A stretch of 40,175 nucleotides of DNA from Acidobacteriota bacterium (lineage in GTDB: Bacteria > Acidobacteriota > Terriglobia > Bryobacterales > Bryobacteraceae), in NCBI GenBank assembly GCA_016213775.1, contig JACQZR010000071.1, forward strand, positions 1 to 40,175. The letters run 5' to 3'. Shown here piece by piece: positions 32,247 to 38,553 of the stretch; the first letter of the stretch is position 1, and every line of letters begins with the position of its first letter. The position numbers and the translations under genes are program-made. The notes below the pieces were generated by a model that was not told the origin of the DNA, ran no database searches, and saw nothing but the letters and a program-made list of their open reading frames with translations.

Positions 32247-32699
32247 ATGACCGCCTACATTCTCATCCTGGCCGTGATCGCCACTACCGCCGCGGCCCAA
32301 CAACTCCCAGACGGGCCCGGCCGCGCCGAAATTGAAAAGATGTGCAAAGGCTGTCACGAAATGGCCCGCTCCATCTCCCTCCGCCAGGATCGCGACGGTT
32401 GGAGCAGCACCATGTCCAAGATGACAGCCTTCGGAATGAAAGCCACTGAGCAGGAAACCAACCTTGCCCTCGACTACCTCGCCAAACATTACCCGGCCGG
32501 CGACGTCCCGCCGCTCAACATCAACAAAGCCACTGCCATCCAACTCGAAAGCGCGCTCAGCCTCCGCCGCTCGCAAGCCGCAGCCATCATCGAGTACCGC
32601 ACCAGGAATGGCCAGTTCAAATCCATCGACGATCTGAAGAAGATCCCCAACATCGACATCGCCAAGATCGAATCGAAGAAAGGCCGCATCGTTTTCTAA
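32247..32699 (+). CDS. Fusion of a cytochrome c-like domain with a ComEA-type helix-hairpin-helix domain
   Basis: A 150-residue exported protein (signal MTAYILILAVIATTAAA). C33-KGC36-H37 is a single haem c motif in a short domain with a possible Met ligand (MTAFGMK). Residues about 88-150 hold two helix-hairpin-helix motifs of the ComEA kind: LNINKATAIQLESALSL, SQAAAIIEYRTRNGQF and IDDLKKIPNIDIAKIESKKG. ComEA-type HhH domains bind double-stranded DNA in competence systems, so a haem-bearing version is unexpected in a redox operon. It may instead be a protein-binding module. TAGGAAC lies directly before the ATG, nine bases after the propeller stop. Confidence 0.85.
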   Translation: MTAYILILAVIATTAAAQQLPDGPGRAEIEKMCKGCHEMARSISLRQDRDGWSSTMSKMTAFGMKATEQETNLALDYLAKHYPAGDVPPLNINKATAIQLESALSLRRSQAAAIIEYRTRNGQFKSIDDLKKIPNIDIAKIESKKGRIVF

Positions 32700-32721
32700 A
32701 CTCCACTCCCCAGGTGCCCAC

Positions 32722-33750
32722 ATGAAGTCGCGATTGTTCGCCGTCATCTCCACCGCGGCGCTGTTTTTGTTATCCCTCGCCTGCACCAGCAGCGCGCCGC
32801 CGAAGCCGTCCTACCTTGTGTACGTCAGTAACGAGGGCTCGGGCGACATGACCATCATCGACCCCGCGCAACCCGTCGCCGTCGGCACGGTGACGCTGGG
32901 TAAACGGCCTCGCGGCATCCACGCAAGCAGTGGCTTCATCTACGTCGCCCTCAGCGGCTCTCCCGCCGCCCCCCCGGGAGTGGACGAAAGCACGCTGCCG
33001 CCGCCCGACAAAAGCGCCGACGGCATCGGGGTCTACGATATCGCGCAGAAGAAGGTGATCAAGAAGCTCTTCGGCGGCTCCGACCCGGAACAGTTCGATA
33101 TCAGCAAGGACGGCAGGTTCCTCTACGTTTCCAACGAGGACGCGGATGGGCTCAGCATCATCGACCTCACCAGCGGTAAGGTGCTCAGCACCCTCAAGAC
33201 GGGCGAAGAGCCCGAAGGCGTCACGCTCACCCCGGACGGCAAGTTCGTCTACGTCACATCGGAGAACGACGGCACGGTAGCTATAATCGACACGGCCGCC
33301 GCCAAGGTCGTCAAGACTATCGAGGTCGGCCGCCGCCCCCGCTCCGTCGCATTCCTTCCCAACGGCACACGCGCCTTCGTCACCAATGAGAACGGCGGCA
33401 ATGTCACTGTGCTCGATTGTGTGAAGCAGGAAGTCGCCGGTTCCATCGCCTTTGAAACCGGCATGAAGCCGATGGGAACCGCGATGTCTAAGGACGGATC
33501 CAAGCTCTACGTCTCCACCGGGCGCGGCAGGAAGGTGGCTGTCATCGACACTGCCTCACAGAAGATCACAGCGTCGTTTGAAGTTGGCCAGCGGCCCTGG
33601 GGCATCGCGCTCTCGCCCGACGAGAAGATGCTCTTCACCGCGAATGGCCCATCAAATGATGTGTCTGTAGTCGATCTCGCCACACAAACCGTGGTGCGAA
33701 AGATTCCGGCAGGCGACAAACCTTGGGGTGTGATCGTCCTGCCTCAATGA
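32722..33750 (+). CDS. YVTN/YncE-type beta-propeller lipoprotein
   Basis: A 342-residue lipoprotein. The lipobox LLSLAC places the lipidated Cys at about residue 21. At least six YVTN-type blades follow, such as YLVYVSNEGSGDMTIID, FLYVSNEDADGLSIIDL, FVYVTSENDGTVAIIDT, RAFVTNENGGNVTVLD, KLYVSTGRGRKVAVIDT and MLFTANGPSNDVSVVDL. Each blade ends in a GxxPxG turn (GKRPRGI, GEEPEGV, GRRPRSV, GQRPWGI, GDKPWGV). Such propellers often accompany cytochromes and cupredoxins in exported redox systems. It sits 22 bases after the cytochrome gene, and the following peroxidase starts 14 bases past its stop. Confidence 0.92.
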   Translation: MKSRLFAVISTAALFLLSLACTSSAPPKPSYLVYVSNEGSGDMTIIDPAQPVAVGTVTLGKRPRGIHASSGFIYVALSGSPAAPPGVDESTLPPPDKSADGIGVYDIAQKKVIKKLFGGSDPEQFDISKDGRFLYVSNEDADGLSIIDLTSGKVLSTLKTGEEPEGVTLTPDGKFVYVTSENDGTVAIIDTAAAKVVKTIEVGRRPRSVAFLPNGTRAFVTNENGGNVTVLDCVKQEVAGSIAFETGMKPMGTAMSKDGSKLYVSTGRGRKVAVIDTASQKITASFEVGQRPWGIALSPDEKMLFTANGPSNDVSVVDLATQTVVRKIPAGDKPWGVIVLPQ

Positions 33751-33764
33751 CGCAGGTGAACCGC

Positions 33765-34835
33765 ATGACACTCCGCAACCAGGCGCTGAGCACACTCGCA
33801 CTCGCCGCCGCATTCCTCACTTCGTGTACATCGACCCACCCGCCGGCGGCGCCGCTGAGCGCAAAGCCCACAGGTAAGCAGGTCACGATTGCGGTCCCAC
33901 TCGGGCTCCCGCCTGTCCCCATTCCGGAGAACAACCCGCCCACCGCCGAAACCATTGCTCTCGGCGAGAAGCTCTATTTCAGCGTCAAGCTCTCCGTAGA
34001 TAACACCATCGCCTGTTCCAACTGTCACGATCCGCGCCACGGTTTCACGGACGCTCAGCCCGTATCCACGGGGGTCCGCGGGCAGAAGGGCAATCGCAGC
34101 GCTCCCACGGTGATCAACTCCGCCTACAGCACTACACAGTTCTGGGACGGCCGCGAGCCGACGCTCGAAGCGCAAGCCGGCGGGCCCATCATCAACCCCA
34201 TCGAAATGGGGCACACAGCGGCCGGGGCGGAGAAAGCAATCGACCAGGACAAGGATCTGCGCGCGATGTTTGAAACTGCCTACGGACCAGCCCCCGCCGG
34301 CCAATCGCCAGTCACCATGGAGCGCATCGCCAATGCCATCGCTTCCTACGAGCGCACGGTCCTACGCGGCAACTCGCCCTTTGATCGTTACCTTTATGGC
34401 GGCGACAAGAAGGCGCTCTCCCAAGCGGCCAGACGCGGATTGGAAGTTTTCCGCGATCCCAAAAAGGGCAACTGCGCGGTCTGCCACACCATCGAAGAGA
34501 AGTTCGCACTCTTCACCGACAACAAGTTTCACAACCTCGGTGTAGGCATCGATCCCGAAGGAAAACTCATCGACGAAGGCCGCATCAAAATTTCCCGCCA
34601 GGAGGCCGATCGCGGGGCATTTCGCACCCCCACACTGCGCAACATCGCTGAGACAGCTCCCTATATGCACGACGGGTCTCTGAAAACGCTCAAGGAAGTG
34701 GTCGACTTCTACGTTGGCGGCGGCAACTCCAATCCACAGCGCGACAAGGAAATCAAGGATCTCCAACTCAACAAACAGGAGCGCGCCGATCTCGTCGCTT
34801 TCATGGAATCCCTCACCGGCGAGGCCGCCAGGTGA
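33765..34835 (+). CDS. Di-haem cytochrome c peroxidase-like lipoprotein (CcpA/MauG family)
   Basis: A 356-residue protein from the ATG at 33765, which follows AGGTGA at good spacing; an ATG at 33747 overlaps the previous stop but lacks a binding site. The lipobox is FLTSC21. Two haem c sites are present: C84-SNC87-H88 and C237-AVC240-H241. Surrounding motifs are DPRHGFTD, SAPTVINSAYSTTQFWDGR, NPIEMGH, AIASYERTVLRGNSPFDRY, FRTPTLRNIAETAPYMHDGSL and LVAFMESLTG. The family reduces hydrogen peroxide (Ccp) or oxidises protein side chains (MauG); PYMHDGS is the distal-site area. Lipid anchoring is less common than a simple signal peptide. The next gene overlaps its stop by four bases. Confidence 0.93.
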   Translation: MTLRNQALSTLALAAAFLTSCTSTHPPAAPLSAKPTGKQVTIAVPLGLPPVPIPENNPPTAETIALGEKLYFSVKLSVDNTIACSNCHDPRHGFTDAQPVSTGVRGQKGNRSAPTVINSAYSTTQFWDGREPTLEAQAGGPIINPIEMGHTAAGAEKAIDQDKDLRAMFETAYGPAPAGQSPVTMERIANAIASYERTVLRGNSPFDRYLYGGDKKALSQAARRGLEVFRDPKKGNCAVCHTIEEKFALFTDNKFHNLGVGIDPEGKLIDEGRIKISRQEADRGAFRTPTLRNIAETAPYMHDGSLKTLKEVVDFYVGGGNSNPQRDKEIKDLQLNKQERADLVAFMESLTGEAAR

Positions 34836-35587
34836 AAGCTGCCATCCTCATAGCGATGGTTCTCCTGGCCGCTTGCGGCGGGCCCGGTCCTGACTCGAAA
34901 AAGTCCGAGAAGAAAGCGGCTGTGGACTTCTTCAAAGTCGATCCCGCCACCGCCGCCAAACTCACCGGTCACGTGACATTCAAAGGCAAGGCGCCAGCGG
35001 CGAAACGCATCTCCATGGAGGCCGAAGAGGATTGCGCAGCGCTGCACAAAACCCCGGTGTTTGAGGACAAGGTCATCCTCGCCAAGGACGGCAGTCTCGC
35101 CAATGCGTTCGTCTACGTTAAGACCGGCCTCGAAGGAAAAACCTTCCCGCCGGCCGAAACCGCCGTCGTAATGGAGCAGAAAGGCTGTCAGTTCCTCCCA
35201 CGAGTGCTCGCGTTGCGCACTGGCCAGACATTCACAGTCAGGAACGCCGACCCGGTCTCGCACAACATCCATCCGATGCCGAAAAACAATCGCGATTGGA
35301 ACCAGCAACAGACCCCGGGCGCACCCGATCTGCAACGCCGTTTCGCCTACCCCGAAGTGATGATCCCTGTGAAATGCAACATCCATAACTGGATGCGTGC
35401 CTTCGTGGCGGTTCTGCCCCATCCCTACTACGCAATCACTGCACAGGACGGCAAATTCACCATCGACAACCTGCCCCCCGGCCAATACACCGTTGCGGTC
35501 TGGCACGAAGCATTCGGAGAGCTCAGCCATGAGCTTCGCATTGAGAGCACCACTCCTCCTCTCCTGACGTTCGCCTTCGCGCCTTAA
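34832..35587 (+). CDS. Cupredoxin-like lipoprotein with CnaB-type end
   Basis: A 251-residue lipoprotein (GTG start overlapping the previous TGA; lipobox LLAAC15). The cupredoxin part has H144 in SHNIHPMP and the ligand loop C182-NIH185-NWM188, which supply the four ligands of a type 1 copper site. Residues 195-251 (YYAITAQDGKFTIDNLPPGQYTVAVWHEAFGE) look like a carboxypeptidase-regulatory/CnaB strand set. KGCQFLPRVLALRTGQTF before the copper site is typical of this exported family in Acidobacteriota and Planctomycetota. It is the last gene of the unit and a good candidate for the electron carrier of the neighbouring di-haem protein. Confidence 0.9.
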   Translation: MKAAILIAMVLLAACGGPGPDSKKSEKKAAVDFFKVDPATAAKLTGHVTFKGKAPAAKRISMEAEEDCAALHKTPVFEDKVILAKDGSLANAFVYVKTGLEGKTFPPAETAVVMEQKGCQFLPRVLALRTGQTFTVRNADPVSHNIHPMPKNNRDWNQQQTPGAPDLQRRFAYPEVMIPVKCNIHNWMRAFVAVLPHPYYAITAQDGKFTIDNLPPGQYTVAVWHEAFGELSHELRIESTTPPLLTFAFAP

Positions 35588-35629
35588 GACGCACTGAATT
35601 CGATATGGTAAGCTCCCTGAGGAGGCGTG

Positions 35630-36160
35630 ATGCTGAAAAAGATTCTTCTTGGTTTGGCGGGCGTGATTGTCGTGTTCTGCGTGGTAGTGGCAATGCAGCC
35701 GGCGCAGTTTCAGGTAAGCCGCTCGGCAACGATCAATGCCGCGCCGGAGAAGGTGCACGGGCTGATCAACGACTTTCATCAGTGGGACGGGTGGTCGCCC
35801 TGGGCGAAGCTCGATCCCTCAATGAAGACCACCTACGAAGGACCGCCGTCTGGAAGCGGCGCGATTTATAAGTGGGTGGGAAACGATCAGGTGGGCGAAG
35901 GAATGATGACCATTCTTGAATCGCAGGCGCGGCGGTTGGTGAAGATCAAACTCGATTTCATCAAGCCGTTTGCTTCGACGAGTACCACCGAGTTCACAGT
36001 GGAAGAAAGCGGAAGTGGATCGAAGGTGGTATGGACGATGAGCGGCGAGAATAACTTCCTGTCGAAGGCGATGTGCCTCTTCATGGGTGGGATGGACGGA
36101 ATGGTGGGGCCGGATTTCGAAAAGGGTCTCGCTCAGATGAAAACGCTGGCGGAGAAGTGA
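35630..36160 (+). CDS. SRPBCC (polyketide cyclase-like) protein with N-terminal membrane helix
   Basis: A 176-residue protein. GGAGG lies four bases before the ATG at 35630; a GTG at 35627 is also possible. Residues 1-22 form one membrane helix or uncleaved signal (LKKILLGLAGVIVVFCVVVAM). The rest is an SRPBCC/START-like ligand-binding domain: FQVSRSATINAAPEKVHGLINDFHQWDGWSPWAKLDPSM, YEGPPSGSGAIYKWVGN, then the long C-terminal helix MDGMVGPDFEKGLAQMKTLAE. The family binds hydrophobic ligands in a deep pocket; the ligand is unknown. It lies 42 bases after the redox unit and may be transcribed with it. The stop overlaps the end of a minus-strand gene by 28 bases. Confidence 0.9.
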   Translation: MLKKILLGLAGVIVVFCVVVAMQPAQFQVSRSATINAAPEKVHGLINDFHQWDGWSPWAKLDPSMKTTYEGPPSGSGAIYKWVGNDQVGEGMMTILESQARRLVKIKLDFIKPFASTSTTEFTVEESGSGSKVVWTMSGENNFLSKAMCLFMGGMDGMVGPDFEKGLAQMKTLAEK

Positions 36161-36579
36161 CGCCGCCTCGCCCCCTTTGACCCTCTGGCCTGCACGTAGT
36201 AGGCGACATCCAAGGTTCCCGCATCGCCGTTCGCGAGTGGTACCCGATACGACTTGAGAACCACGGAATTGCCCGCGGACTCCAGCGGCGAAACCCGCCC
36301 GGCCTGTGCCACCAAGGTCCCATTCGAGTCGTGGAGTTGGATCCAGGCAATGCGGCCGCGCCCCTTTACTCGTAGTTTGTTCAGAACCGCCGACAGCTCA
36401 CGGCCATGGGAAAAACCGGTGTTCTCGATCGTGCGTCCGAGCGCTGCAACATCCTGAGCAAATGTGGATTTTGGGGCAGGCTGGCGCTGGAACTGCAGGA
36501 GGATGAGGACTGCCAGTCCCAACGCCAACCCCATTCCGAAGTGGCATGCCGTTCGGAAAACTGGAGAAAGATGTCGCAT
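36133..36579 (-). CDS. Short membrane-anchored protein, possibly the remnant of a sensor
   Basis: A 148-residue open frame from the ATG at 36579. One membrane helix (residues about 12-30, FGMGLALGLAVLILL) is followed by an exported part with GRIAWIQLHDSNGTLVAQAG, reminiscent of N-terminal sensing domains of kinases or cyclases. The last 17 residues (RGSKGARRRHFSASVFI) look like random translation and overlap the SRPBCC gene antisense. A missing C-terminal half is therefore likely, and the gene may be a fossil. No good ribosome binding site is seen. Confidence 0.45.
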   Translation of the reverse strand: MRHLSPVFRTACHFGMGLALGLAVLILLQFQRQPAPKSTFAQDVAALGRTIENTGFSHGRELSAVLNKLRVKGRGRIAWIQLHDSNGTLVAQAGRVSPLESAGNSVVLKSYRVPLANGDAGTLDVAYYVQARGSKGARRRHFSASVFI

Positions 36580-36717
36580 GAAAAAGTCTTCTAGAAACGA
36601 TGGTACAAGCAACCGGTCCGTTTGAAAACCCCTTAGAATGAAGGCTTTACGTTCTTAACACAGAGTTGTTGGGCCCTTAACGCCCTGGCCACATCACTTT
36701 CAGGACGCGCACCCGCT

Positions 36718-37060
36718 CGACTGAAGGCAAAACCCGTGTGATGTACACTGCTGAAACTGGGATTTTTGCTCTTGCCATCCCTCTCACGCGAGATGTCGAC
36801 CTCCCGCGCGAAAGGGCGGAGCACGGCCATGCTGGGCATTGCCGGTTTGGTCCTCATGGTGATCGTCGGGCTGTCGTAATCGCGAATGGGCGCAATATAG
36901 CCTCGCGAACACGGACGCCGCCCAGACCCGAGAGATCGTGGACTCCGCTGAGAGACTTCTTTCGGGCCTGCTTGACGCCGGCTACCTGGGACTCCAGTCC
37001 GTCCCAACCGAACTCGCCCCAACTGAAGGGGCATCCTCCCGGCTCGCCTGAGCGATCCTG
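36718..37060 (+). repeat. Decayed duplicate of the sensor-kinase promoter and 5' end (copy A)
   Basis: Starting at CGACTGAAGGCAAAACCC, this stretch matches 38132-38553 closely, including upstream non-coding sequence. Compared with that copy it has three deletions of about 40, 18 and 25 bases and one inserted A. The two copies flank the PEP-CTERM gene as direct repeats about 1.41 kb apart. Confidence 0.85.
36793..37060 (+). pseudogene. Pseudogene of the CHASE3 sensor-kinase N-terminus
   Basis: An ATG at 36793 opens MSTSRAKGRSTAMLGIAGLV..., the same protein start as the intact kinase plus 12 residues. An inserted A turns the Tyr codon into TAA after 28 codons. Three deletions then disrupt the CHASE3 region (for example, the segment encoding ETGQREFLLTGE is gone). 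No kinase or PAS sequence follows. In the intact gene the codon at the position of this ATG is CAG. Confidence 0.85.
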
Positions 37061-37142
37061 CAAGGCAACCGTAGCGACCCCATCTTCGCGGATCCCACGC
37101 ATTACTCGATGAACCCACTTCACGTGACGAAGAAAGGATCCT

Positions 37143-37796
37143 ATGCGATATCTAATTTTGGTTCTTGCTTGCCACACCGCCGCAAACGCCACGGTCCTCT
37201 ACGACAACATGGGTGTGGCGAACCTATACCTCAACAACGCCGGTCGCGTAACGTACACGCCATTTGACCTCGCCGAACGGGCCACCCGGTTCACCATCAC
37301 CACCACTGCCACATTGACGGGCTTTGAAGCTATCCTGTCTCTCCCGTGTTGCGGCGTTCCTGCGCAGAGTTCCAACCTGACCATCACGGTGTACAACGAC
37401 TCCTCCGGTGTCGGCAGTGCTCTGGATTCGACCTCGGTAACAGCGTTTCTCCCTTCTCCTGCGTCCGTCGGGTTACCGGTTTTCAGCGTTGGATTCAGTG
37501 GTGGAGCCGTGCTCACTCCCGGCAGCTATTTCGTTGGCATACAGAATTCGGACGAAAACATGGCGTGGTATTTAAACCAAGCCGTGGCCCTGACAACACC
37601 GTGGGCATCCCGGTCCATGAGCACCGGATTGTGGACTTATGCGGGTACTGATCGTAATTTCACAACCCGGATTCTTGGCGACCCAGTGCCCGAACCGGCG
37701 ACAGGCGGGCTAATGCTGATGGCAGCGTGCTTTGGGGCGTTTGCCTGCACCAGGCGGAAGATCGGGAGCAAGGCCACGTCGAAATTCACGACCTAG
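37143..37796 (+). CDS. PEP-CTERM sorting-domain protein
   Basis: A 217-residue exported protein. AAGGA lies about seven bases before the ATG. The signal peptide is MRYLILVLACHTAANA. The body is beta-rich (VLYDNMGVANLY, TRFTITTTATLTGFEAIL, LTPGSYFVGIQNSDENMAWYL), like many choice-of-anchor-type domains. The C-terminus is a textbook PEP-CTERM tail: VPEPATGG, a hydrophobic helix (LMLMAACFGAFAC) and basic TRRK. Such proteins are cut by an exosortase and exported with exopolysaccharide; the exosortase is elsewhere. The gene sits between the two copies of the sensor-kinase 5' end, so it was present at, or arrived with, the duplication. Confidence 0.92.
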   Translation: MRYLILVLACHTAANATVLYDNMGVANLYLNNAGRVTYTPFDLAERATRFTITTTATLTGFEAILSLPCCGVPAQSSNLTITVYNDSSGVGSALDSTSVTAFLPSPASVGLPVFSVGFSGGAVLTPGSYFVGIQNSDENMAWYLNQAVALTTPWASRSMSTGLWTYAGTDRNFTTRILGDPVPEPATGGLMLMAACFGAFACTRRKIGSKATSKFTT

Positions 37797-37835
37797 GGCA
37801 GGCTCAAAAACAACTTCGCGGTTTGAAGCCGTGGC

Positions 37836-37875
37836 GCACGCACTCCTGCGTGCAGCGTCGAGACTCTTCTCGACG
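37836..37875. repeat. Two adjacent palindromes, likely a dispersed repeat element
   Basis: GCACGCA-CTCC-TGCGTGC (37836-37853) and CGTCGAGA-CTCT-TCTCGACG (37856-37875) are perfect hairpins three bases apart. Sequences of this look recur in Solibacter-like genomes as extragenic palindromes; recurrence cannot be tested within this window. Confidence 0.65.
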
Positions 37876-37986
37876 CCTCTTCACAGTGGAAAACAAGGCG
37901 TCGGCATGAGTGCTGGCGCAAAGCGCAAGACGACGCGGCACGCTGAAGGGTGCGCCACAATTGGCCTGCACTTAAATGTGAAGTTA

Positions 37987-38115
37987 TTATTGTGGGAAAC
38001 GCGATTCCTCTTCGATCATTTGACGCCGCACGGTAAAGCCGTAGGAGATCATGTCTTCCTGGGTCAGCCCCCGCTCCATTCTGAATGATCGGATGTTATG
38101 GCCCAAAGCTGCGTG
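37987..38115 (-). pseudogene. Fragment of an XRE-type helix-turn-helix regulator
   Basis: Between two in-frame stops, the minus strand encodes ALGHNIRSFRMERGLTQEDM-ISYGFTVRRQMIEEE. This is helices 1-3 of an XRE/Cro-type DNA-binding domain (I-R-x-x-R-x-x-x-G-L-T-Q-E). It has no upstream start region and stops shortly after helix 3, so only a relic is left. It abuts copy B of the duplication (from 38132). Confidence 0.7.
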
Positions 38116-38131
38116 TTAGCCTCCTGATTGC

Positions 38132-38553
38132 CCGATTGAAGGCAAAACCCGTGTGATGTACACTGCTGAGACTGGGATTTTTGCACTTGCCATCTCTCTC
38201 ACACGAGCAGTCGACCTCCCGCGCGAAAGGGCGGAGCACGGCCATGCTGGGCATTGCCGGTTTGGTCCTCATGGTGATCGTCGGGCTGTCGTATCGCGAA
38301 TGGGCGCAATATAGCCGCGCGAACACGGACGCCGCCCAGACCCGAGAGATCGTGGACTCCGCTGAGAGACTTCTTTCGGGCCTGCTCGACGCCGAGACAG
38401 GCCAACGTGAGTTCCTGCTCACTGGCGAGAATCGCTACCTGGGACGGTACAATCAAGCACTCCAATCCGTCCCAAGCGAACTCGCCCAACTGAAGGGCAT
38501 GCTCGCGGCCCGCCCGGCCGAGGCGGACAACGCGGCTCGCCTGAGCGACCTGG
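38132..38553 (+). repeat. Intact copy of the duplicated sensor-kinase promoter and 5' end (copy B)
   Basis: This is the partner of copy A (36718-37060). It begins at CGATTGAAGGCAAAACCC and continues through the CHASE3 coding region without deletions. Confidence 0.85.
38136..38164 (+). promoter_or_regulatory. Probable promoter of the sensor kinase
   Basis: TTGAAG, a 17-base spacer and TACACT fit a housekeeping promoter (four of six matches each). In the decayed copy the -35 reads CTGAAG. Predicted start near 38171 leaves a leader of about 70 bases. Confidence 0.55.

Noticed and set aside
36738-37112. 124-codon open frame in the decayed duplicate
   Set aside because: It is in a different frame from the ancestral kinase coding frame, and its equivalent in the intact copy is interrupted; it is a by-product of the deletions.
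37727-38088. Plus-strand open frames after the PEP-CTERM gene
   Set aside because: They overlap the end of the PEP-CTERM gene in other frames and run through the palindromic repeats; the only meaningful protein match there is the minus-strand XRE fragment.
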